Assembly: GCF_000182565.1 (NCBI RefSeq)
Contig: NW_015971544.1
Location: 856,848 to 920,847 of the forward strand
Origin: Spizellomyces punctatus DAOM BR117
Taxonomy: Eukaryota > Chytridiomycota > Chytridiomycetes > Spizellomycetales > Spizellomycetaceae
Length of the DNA: 64,000 nt
Direction of reading: 5' to 3'
Shown: piece by piece, positions 56,905-64,000 of the stretch
How the letters are laid out: the number at the start of each line of letters is the position of its first letter
How positions within the stretch are numbered: the stretch's first letter is position 1
Position numbers and translations under genes: made by a program
The notes under the pieces: generated by a model
What the model was told of the DNA's origin: nothing
The model's database searches: none
What the model saw: only the letters and a program-made list of their open reading frames with translations

Positions 56905-58343
56905 ATGGGGTACCAATCACGCCGCCTCTTTTGCGGCATTCTCTTTTGGCTCAAGACGACATTTGCTGTCGCTCTCGCATTTGCTATTATGGCTGTCCTC
57001 TCTCTCCGCGTTTATACAAAGCACAAGGACGCCATGGACGAGAGAGCAAAGCAGCCCATTAACACGCCCATTGCCATCGATCCCGCTAATCTAGGCTGTC
57101 AGTATCAACCTGGCGGTCTGGCAAGGCTCGAGCCCGCTCAAGGCGTATTGATGGGTTACTCGCCCAACTGGAATCCAGATGTGCCCACTACCATCAACCA
57201 GCGATTGGGAAGGCGCGCTGCCGTCTTGTATGTTTTTATTGTTTTTTTGTATCGTTTTTGGAACAAGACGCTGACACTAGGTTTTCAGCAACACGTTTAT
57301 GCGCTTGGTCAATGACCCCGTCAACCCAGTGGACCAAAACATGTTGGACTGGCACGCTGCAGAAGTCATTAACGCTGGAGGAATCATGGCTTTGACCCTC
57401 GAGCCCATTGACATGCTGGGTGTCACGGACGCTGTCATTGATAAGGTCACGGACCATTTCCGTCGCTTGAACGCGGGAGGCTGTCCCATCATTCTTCGCT
57501 ACGGACACGAAATGAATGGGGAATGGACAAACTATGGCTATCGGCCCAACATTTACATTCCTGCTTTTCAGAAAATGGCTACTGCTGTGCATGCAAAGAC
57601 CAATTTGACAGGTGAATACCTAAAAAGCGGCATAAACGCTTGATCCGTACCACAAAAACTGATTCTTGTCTGTTTTAGCCATGTTATGGTCGCCCAATGT
57701 GGGTGCCTTGTATCCGTTCACGGCCACGGCAGGCGGAAGCACTTGGCAGACGGCGGATCCAGCCAATTTGGCCCTCCTCGACACTAACGGCAACGGCATT
57801 GTCGACGCTGGAGACGATCCATACATGCCCTACTACCCTGGAGATGAATACGTGGACTGGGTCGGCCTTAGCTTGTACTATTACCAAGACGCTGCTCCCA
57901 ATGCCGTTCCTAAAGCCACCTTTTTCGACGACTATCTAGAAGGCCAAAACTTGGTGGCGTATGGAGCAGATGCCAATGTTAATTTGGCTTTGCGCAACTT
58001 TTACCAGCGGTTTGCCGTGGAAAAGAAAAAGCCCATGGCTCTCTCAGAGTCTGGGGCCGGGTACCTCATGAACCAAGCTGGTGCAACCGAACTGGCCGTC
58101 AAGCAAGGCTGGTGGGAACAAACCCTCAACACTGCCACTCTGGCCCGTTTAACCCAACTCAAACTGATTATCAACTTTGAGGAACAAAAGAATGAGGCCG
58201 CCTATGTCAAAAACTGGGCCGTCACGACCAAACCCGAGATTTTGGCTGCGTACAATGCACACCTCACACAATTGGGTGCAGCTGTATTGTGGGCCAACAA
58301 GTTGGGTGTGAGCTGCGATGGATCGCTCAAGACGAGTGCTTAG
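56905..58343 (+). CDS. GH26-like glycoside hydrolase (beta-mannanase type)
   Basis: Three exons (56905-57227, 57289-57611, 57679-58343) encode 436 residues. A hydrophobic segment at about residues 17-36 acts as a signal peptide or anchor (TTFAVALAFAIMAVLSL). The acid/base Glu is in ILRYGHEMNGEW, matching the RPxHEMN motif of GH26, and the probable nucleophile Glu is in MALSESGAG near residue 345. YVDWVGLSLYYY and AMLWSPN also fit this clan. Likely substrates are mannans or related beta-glycans, but GH26 also includes other specificities. Introns are 61 and 67 bases. Confidence 0.82.
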
Positions 58344-59066
58344 ATGCTTTTTTTTTCTTACATGGACCCGGCTGGTTCTTTTTTAAATTTCATATCATAG
58401 CTTTTATGTGTTTTAAATTCGAGTAGTGTGTGTATGTGCGGGGGTGAACAAGTATATAGGGTTGTATCTTTTTTGTTTCTCTTCTTTTTTCCCTATAGAT
58501 TTTAACAAAAAAAAAAGGACTTTTGACATTTCATTGTCTTTAAATCTCTACTACTGGGTGCAGGCTTTTATTTTGCAATGGGAACAGTGTGTTGATCACC
58601 ACTTGTATGCTAAACAGGATGGTAAAGAAACAAAGTTGCAAGAGAGTTATGCGCAGAGCGAGGATCGAACCCTTTGTTGTTTTGGAGTGCCTTTGTACTT
58701 GTGTAACACACAAGAGGGTACTTGCTAAACCCACAACAATAAGCATTATGAAACTCTAGTGAAAAATCCTTTGGGATCCCATAAGTACTTTGTGTATTTA
58801 AGGATTATGGATGGGTGACACGTGAATGGGGGGTTTGCGGCATTCCCACACACATTAAGGTTATTATTATTGAGTGAAAGAGAGAGAGTAGAGGATATGG
58901 GGCTATTTTTTCTTTGAGGTTTTTACACAAGTTGCTTTTTGGTTTGCTTTTAGAACAAGTTTTGTTTGAGCTTCCGTTTTATTTTGAACGGAGAGGCCGT
59001 ATTATCTTTTTGGGGGGGTGTGAACTAGTTTGTTTTTGTTGCGACTTGCTTTTGAGTCAAAAAACA
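58344..59066. other. Intergenic, with a weak tRNA-like patch
   Basis: About 720 bases. A B-box-like GGGTTCGATCC occurs on the minus strand near 58655-58668, with a hairpin (CTTGTGT...ACACAAG) further upstream, but no complete cloverleaf forms. The rest is the promoter and leader of the next gene. Confidence 0.4.
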
Positions 59067-59831
59067 ATGAATCTCGTCGCAACAGTCTTTTTCCTCGTCC
59101 TCACGACGACGACGAAAAGTACCTACGCCCACCTGACAGACCTCTTCCTCCTCCCAACACCCAACAATCCCTGCCCAACAATAACCCACTTGAACACAAC
59201 AATATGCAAAACCACAGAACTCGCTCCCAACACCGAAACCCGACTCGGGTGGGCAAGCAACACCACTGGCGGACTCGTATCCCTCTTTTTCGAAGCGACA
59301 CCAACAACTTTTATTGCATCCAACCTCTCTTCAACGGAAACCACCCTCTTCATTCCCTCCACACCTATTCGTATCGGTGCCTTGTACACTCGTAACGGAA
59401 CGACAGACCCACCTTTGTTCATTACCCTCACAGCTCCCTCTTCGTCCAACACCGTCTCCCATATCGCATTGATCGTAGGTTTATCCTCGATTCTAGCCCT
59501 AACTGTCCTCCTAGCAAGTTTCTTTTGGTGGAGACGTCACATTCGAAATCAACCCGGCTACGCATCTCGTAAAGTCCAACGAAAACGCGGCATGTCTGTC
59601 ATACCCGTTTTTGATCGATTTTGGCCAAAAGATGAGGATACGAGTCCTGTCTTGCCCCCTCGCCCGTGTTTTCGACCTAGCCATGATGTCGTCCCTCCAA
59701 CCCTTTGTCGAACATTTACATGGCAAAAGGACTCTGTGGTTGTTTTGGAACGTGAACCGAGTTCTGGTGAAGTTCCTGATGGGTGGGATGAGGAAAGTGG
59801 GTTTGGGGATACGAAACGCATCGTGCATTGA
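59067..59831 (+). CDS. Small type I membrane protein, unknown
   Basis: A single exon encodes 254 residues from ATG 59067 (MNLVATVFFLVL), which opens a signal peptide; the upstream frame extends further but gives no better start. An ectodomain of about 110 residues has many sequons (NTT, NTTGG, NLSST, NGT) and two Cys. A span lies at about 132-155 (IALIVGLSSILALTVLLASF) followed by basic WWRRHIRN, and the cytoplasmic tail is about 95 residues with PVLPPRP. Fungal Wsc/Mid2-type sensors share this layout, but no Wsc Cys pattern is present and I do not assign it. Confidence 0.65.
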   Translation: MNLVATVFFLVLTTTTKSTYAHLTDLFLLPTPNNPCPTITHLNTTICKTTELAPNTETRLGWASNTTGGLVSLFFEATPTTFIASNLSSTETTLFIPSTPIRIGALYTRNGTTDPPLFITLTAPSSSNTVSHIALIVGLSSILALTVLLASFFWWRRHIRNQPGYASRKVQRKRGMSVIPVFDRFWPKDEDTSPVLPPRPCFRPSHDVVPPTLCRTFTWQKDSVVVLEREPSSGEVPDGWDEESGFGDTKRIVH

Positions 59832-61368
59832 ATATTGTGGTGGGCGTTTTCTTAATGTTTTGTGTGAAATGAACTAGTATATGTATATATGTTTTTTTTT
59901 GAGAATAGTTTATTGTCTTGTATTTATTGGAAAAATGAAAAGTTTTTTAATACATGAGTCGTTCGTAGTTTAAGATGTGAGGTTGGTGCAGTTTTTATAT
60001 CGCTAGACAAAAAAAAAAATGAGTGGAATTTGGTATTTTAAAGGTTACAAAAACCCCACTACACATGTGGGGCATGATGATGGTTACTGGGTTATTTCTT
60101 TTGCCGTACTTTTGCTTCCAATAGTGTTTTTCTTTTTTTTTTTTTTGCTTTCAAGACCAGAGCGGAAAGTTTTTTAGAGTTTTGCTGACGGAGGGTTCGG
60201 AAGCTGTGATATGCAGAGATTCTATATATCCCGATTGTTCAACTTTTTGTGATATTGTCTAGAGCATTTCCACACACCCTTGACGACCATTACTTTGCTT
60301 TTGGGGCTGTGAGAATAGTTTGGACTTATCTCTCTGGGTGCGATATTTTGTTCTTTTCCACAGATTGGAATAGGGTTTTCCTGATTTTTTAAACCTGTCT
60401 GACTTTTTTGAAAATCCAAATACTTGATTTGCCGTGTAAAACGCAGTACGACAAGTGTATTTTCCAATGAGCTGGTTTGGAATGCGTTGCAGCTAATATC
60501 TCCTTTGCGATCTTTTTCGCAATCCATACCCTTATATTTGGGACGTCACAACATTATTGGCTTCTAATACACCCACACCAACTACAATCAAAACACTGAG
60601 GTTCTTTTATGTGTCCACTTTACACATCTCGCAAAAAAAAAACCCCCTGGCATATCTGCCCCCCAAACAACCGCAAAATTGTTAAATACCCTCTGGCGAC
60701 ATCACATCTACTCTATATTCCAATACCGATCACGTTCCGTCAAGTATCGATGTGTATATGATTGTCTTGAGTGAGAAAAGAATTCCTGATGGTAATGCAC
60801 CGGTATTCATATCTGAGAATGATGACAATCCATAAAAGTCGTTGTGCATGAGATTAGCAACAAGTATAAAAGTTCAAGCGGGTATTATGTGTACGTCCTT
60901 TTTTCTGCAACATAAACTAATGTAGGGCATTAGAGCGTCGGTTGGGAATGCAGATACGGGAGACGAGAAGAATGGGATTCATAATTGAAAATAGGTGTCA
61001 TGCACAACATTCGCAATTGATACTTGAATAATTACACTACGTTTAAAACAAAAAGCGCAAAAGATTCCTGAAATTCCTATCCATCCTTTAACAGTACACA
61101 ATGAGAGCTATCCGCTTCCACTGCTATCCAACAATACCCAAGAGACGAACGCAGCCATCCACTGATCGGAGCACATACGTAAGCATTCCACATGACATTC
61201 ACCTGACGTGCACGAACCGCTTTACTGCGCACCCATCAAAAATTACCAGCTGGAGGATCTACAGTTCCATTTTTCTTGCCAGAATTTCACTCGATTGAAA
61301 AACACACATTTCACCAACGCCCACCCCCCACAATCACTGAATGTAACCCTCCCGAAACCAACCACACA
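59832..61368. other. Long A/T-rich intergenic stretch, no gene seen
   Basis: About 1.5 kb with many A or T runs (for example near 60129-60148) and only short frames with no domain. Terminators of the upstream gene and the promoter of the next lie here. Confidence 0.5.
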
Positions 61369-62397
61369 ATGCCAAAAACCCTCCCCCCCTCAACCCTAAC
61401 CCGCCTCCTCCTCCCCTTCCTCCTCACCTCCCTCGCCCTCAACACCATTTCCCAAATCCTCCCAACACTCTATACAGCTGAAAATGTGTATACCCACCCA
61501 GGGACCGTACCACCCGATGCTACAACATACATTTCGCAACACCCGGCTACGACATTGGGGTTTTGGAAACGATGTGAGGGAAGTTGTGGGGATTTGGATC
61601 TCCCTTGTGGGAAACAGATTCCCAGTACACCCACCACTAATAACAAGGATCTCGCACAATCGTATCAAAACACATCATCCCACCTTTGTCCAATATTCAA
61701 TGCCGCCCGGGTATTAATGGTCCTATCCCTCTTTGCCGGTTTAATATCAACAATATCCCTCCTCCTAACCTCCACAAAACGCTACCAAAACGATCCCATC
61801 GCCAGATTATTTTCCGTGCTGGGTGTACTCTGTATGACTGTTGTTCAAATCACGGCATTGGGATTATTAATTGCTTTTAAATCGGATTTGGATACACTTG
61901 GGAGTTTATCGGCTCAACTCCAAAATGGATCGAATACACCCGTTCAAGGCGTGAATACGGTTTATGCATTTGGAAGTGGGTTTTGGGTCGTTGTTGCTGC
62001 CGTTGTTTGTATTGTTTTGTGTGTGCCTGGTGTCGGTGTTGCTGCGGGGAGGTTATGGGTTCGTCAATCGAGAATAATAAATGACGGGAAAGAACAGACC
62101 AAGATGGGGGATTCGCATCGGCGGTATCCGACCTTACAGGGGGCGTATACTGGGACTTTGTATCCTGTACCCCAAATGACGTCCCTCCCACTCCCTCCCA
62201 CACCAACAACACCAACAACATCACAACACACGTCAACGCAGTCGTCCTATGCTTCGGCACCCAATACAGTATTGGTCCCAGACGATGATTCATCGTCATC
62301 GAGTTTTTCCGATAGTAAAAATAGTGGTGAAGAGGAATGGAGGAGGAGCTATGAAGTCGGAGATGATAATAGATGGAGACGACAAAGCGTACATTAA
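61369..62397 (+). CDS. Four-span membrane protein, claudin/Sur7-PalI-like
   Basis: A single exon encodes 342 residues from ATG 61369 (MPKTLPPSTL). Four hydrophobic segments lie at about residues 11-33, 108-130, 142-165 and 198-222. The first loop contains FWKRCEGSCGDLDLPC, similar to the W...C...C signature of claudins and fungal Sur7/PalI proteins, with sequon NTS. The cytoplasmic C-terminus (about 115 residues) is Thr/Ser/Pro-rich and then acidic. Sur7-type proteins organise plasma-membrane eisosome domains and PalI proteins take part in pH sensing; assignment to either is inference. Confidence 0.65.
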   Translation: MPKTLPPSTLTRLLLPFLLTSLALNTISQILPTLYTAENVYTHPGTVPPDATTYISQHPATTLGFWKRCEGSCGDLDLPCGKQIPSTPTTNNKDLAQSYQNTSSHLCPIFNAARVLMVLSLFAGLISTISLLLTSTKRYQNDPIARLFSVLGVLCMTVVQITALGLLIAFKSDLDTLGSLSAQLQNGSNTPVQGVNTVYAFGSGFWVVVAAVVCIVLCVPGVGVAAGRLWVRQSRIINDGKEQTKMGDSHRRYPTLQGAYTGTLYPVPQMTSLPLPPTPTTPTTSQHTSTQSSYASAPNTVLVPDDDSSSSSFSDSKNSGEEEWRRSYEVGDDNRWRRQSVH

Positions 62398-62596
62398 AAA
62401 TGCTTTTTTTTTCAATTACATGTCTCTTTTTTTTTGGAATAATGTTTAATAATGTGATTTTAAAACTCCCTTGACAAATAATAATGCATTTCCAAAATAC
62501 ACACACAAAAAAAAAATTCCCTACAAACAAAACAATATCGAAAAAATAAACCCAAAACCAAAACCCCAAAAACAACAATCATTCTTCTAATCTCAT

Positions 62597-64000
62597 TCAC
62601 TGTGGGGTATCCTCATTAAACACATCCACTTCCTCTCCAATCCTCTTTAGAACCTCTTCCAACGGCACAAAATTCCCAACGAATGCATTCCCACCGACTT
62701 CTTCGGCACATTCCTTCCCTTCCACCCCACCCACCAACCACTCTCGCAAACTCTTGACAAGTTTATCTCGTCGAAGCTCCGTACCCCGCCATACTTGTCC
62801 AAAATCATGGCGTTCCTCACGGTGCCGTGACGTCTTGTACGATCGAATAAGCGAAAGCTAAAAAACCAACGTAAACAAAAAAAAAAACAATACAAATAAA
62901 CACATTTTTCAACTCCTCACCATCTTGTCAAATTCATACTTTTCCAATCCCACCCGACAAATCTCTTCTTCACCCTGTAACACCGTGAAGAGCTTCCTCG
63001 GTATCCGCTTCCGTGGATCGGGGAGGACGAACCAGTTGAGTTGGGATTTCGAGCCCTCCAGTTTTGGGTCGTACGGACCTACAGCAAAATTACGGTGCAC
63101 ATTAGCAAGTTCACACAATGTCATTATTCCATTATGCGGAACATACCGCATATGGCACCTATAAACGGTCGATTTTCCACCGCCGGTGAAACAGACTCGC
63201 CTTCGACAGATGTTGCCTCTTGAGCCGTCTGTGCACTACCCGCACACGTACCCCCCACCTTCTCCCCCTCATCCTCTTGCCCAAAATGACCATAACAATA
63301 CCCCTTGAATGCTTCCTGGTGAAGATGTTGCGTAGTCAAATCAATATTACTCGGGTCCGTGCTGAAAATGGGGTGACTATGGTACCACCCCATAATCTGT
63401 AACCCCAACGAGTCAGCCAAGGATAAGGCCTCCGCCAAGGATTCCTCAGAAGCTTCAACGGTAATAGTGGCATCAGCGTCAATGGGTTTACGTTGAGCGG
63501 GAAGCGCGGTGCGGATCACGCATTCTTTTACAGTACAGTTAGACGTGTCGCGTACAACATGATCTAGCAAAAACATCCTACCATTCTTTTCGGCATCATA
63601 ATGTCCTGCCAGTAAACCCACAACCTCGGTATCAAGCAAATGCGAATGCAAGTCCATAAGCGCAATGGCTTTACGATCCACGCGTAAATGGTACGGTTGA
63701 CTTCCAGGTTGCCCGTCCCCTGGACTATTCTTAAAGCTCAAACAAGGCAAAAGGTCATATGCGTCTCTAGTAACCCATGTTCAGGATGAGTCACAACCCT
63801 CAGCGCACAATGTCAAGGCCCTGTGTAGCAACGTACTCGGCATATTTTCGACGCGGTTTGCTGGCAGCCTCCCGACGTGGTCGATTGCGCGCGTATTCCG
63901 TTTTACCGTCTGCGCCCACTTCTATTCCCAAGTCTTCCAACGAAGGTTGGACTATAGCTGGAGCTAACGGCTTATCTACCTCCTGCGTTACACTGGCACC
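62597..64000 (-). CDS. JAMM/MPN-domain metalloprotease (MYSM1/MPND-like), 5' part off window
   Basis: Four exons are visible: 63837 to beyond 64000, 63147-63766, 62921-63078 and 62597-62857 (introns 70, 68 and 63 bases, GT-AG). About 400 residues can be read. The MPN domain has DTEVVGLLAGHYD, then GWYHSHPIFSTDPSNID, which is the full JAMM zinc site (E...HSHP-x7-S-x2-D). The enzyme is therefore probably active in cutting isopeptide bonds of ubiquitin or a related modifier. The upstream visible segment is basic (RNRPRREAASKPRRK), so a DNA- or histone-linked N-terminus (SWIRM/SANT, as in the H2A deubiquitinase MYSM1) is possible but lies outside the window. The C-terminus ends NEDTPQ. The gene converges with the four-span gene. 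Confidence 0.85.

Noticed and set aside
58640-58735. Possible minus-strand tRNA with GGGTTCGATCC
   Set aside because: The acceptor ends do not pair, the T-stem is mismatched and no anticodon loop can be placed; at most a tRNA relic.

Overview
The window reads as nuclear DNA of a filamentous or zoosporic fungus. Genes carry many short GT-AG introns (mostly about 55-75 bases), there is an Mdm34 gene (a subunit of the fungus-specific ERMES tether), a Dma1-type FHA-RING ligase, an AGC kinase ending in FxxF, and a giant membrane-anchored repeat protein resembling fungal DUF3712 proteins. Abundant secreted S41-type protease, tyrosinase and GH26-like proteins would suit a chytrid or another early-diverging fungus, but that placement is an inference from gene content. 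Gene models were spliced by hand from reading frame, splice-site consensus and family similarity; exon limits are given in each entry.

Layout, left to right. 1-28.5 kb holds ordinary, mostly well-conserved genes: a heme-peroxidase / alpha-dioxygenase-like gene cut by the left edge, a secreted protein of unknown function, a PKA-like kinase, a MUL1-like membrane RING ligase, a GT31 glycosyltransferase, an 830-residue single-pass membrane protein, an aldo-keto reductase, a Dma1-like ligase, an F-box/LRR protein, two tRNA-Met(CAU) genes, a secreted S41-family protease, an M1 aminopeptidase and a tRNA-binding OB-fold protein. 28.9-39.2 kb contains a small basic protein, a tandem array of tRNA-derived (SINE-like) elements, Mdm34, a repeat carrying its own TATA box and small reading frame, an 11-exon 3-hydroxyisobutyryl-CoA hydrolase, a small multi-pass membrane gene in three short exons and a second F-box protein.

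39.5-51.0 kb is one minus-strand gene of eight exons encoding about 3,648 residues: a short cytosolic head, one membrane span, then a very long outer or luminal part built from many related units of about 155-160 residues. Two exons encode exactly one unit each, one encodes four, and four introns fall at the same place in the unit with the same phase. This is the most striking object in the window. Upstream lie about 1.9 kb of low-complexity DNA and an inverted, rearranged double copy of the 33.4-kb repeat, including a near-perfect 39-bp-arm hairpin.

52.8-64 kb is sparser and richer in A/T homopolymers. It carries a two-exon gene of unknown function, a secreted tyrosinase, a GH26-like glycoside hydrolase, two small membrane proteins (one single-pass, one four-span claudin/Sur7-like) and a JAMM/MPN metalloprotease cut by the right edge. 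No operons are expected. Some head-to-head pairs (for example 37495/37631) have very short shared promoters, and several pairs converge tail to tail. No CRISPR array, rRNA or viral gene was seen.
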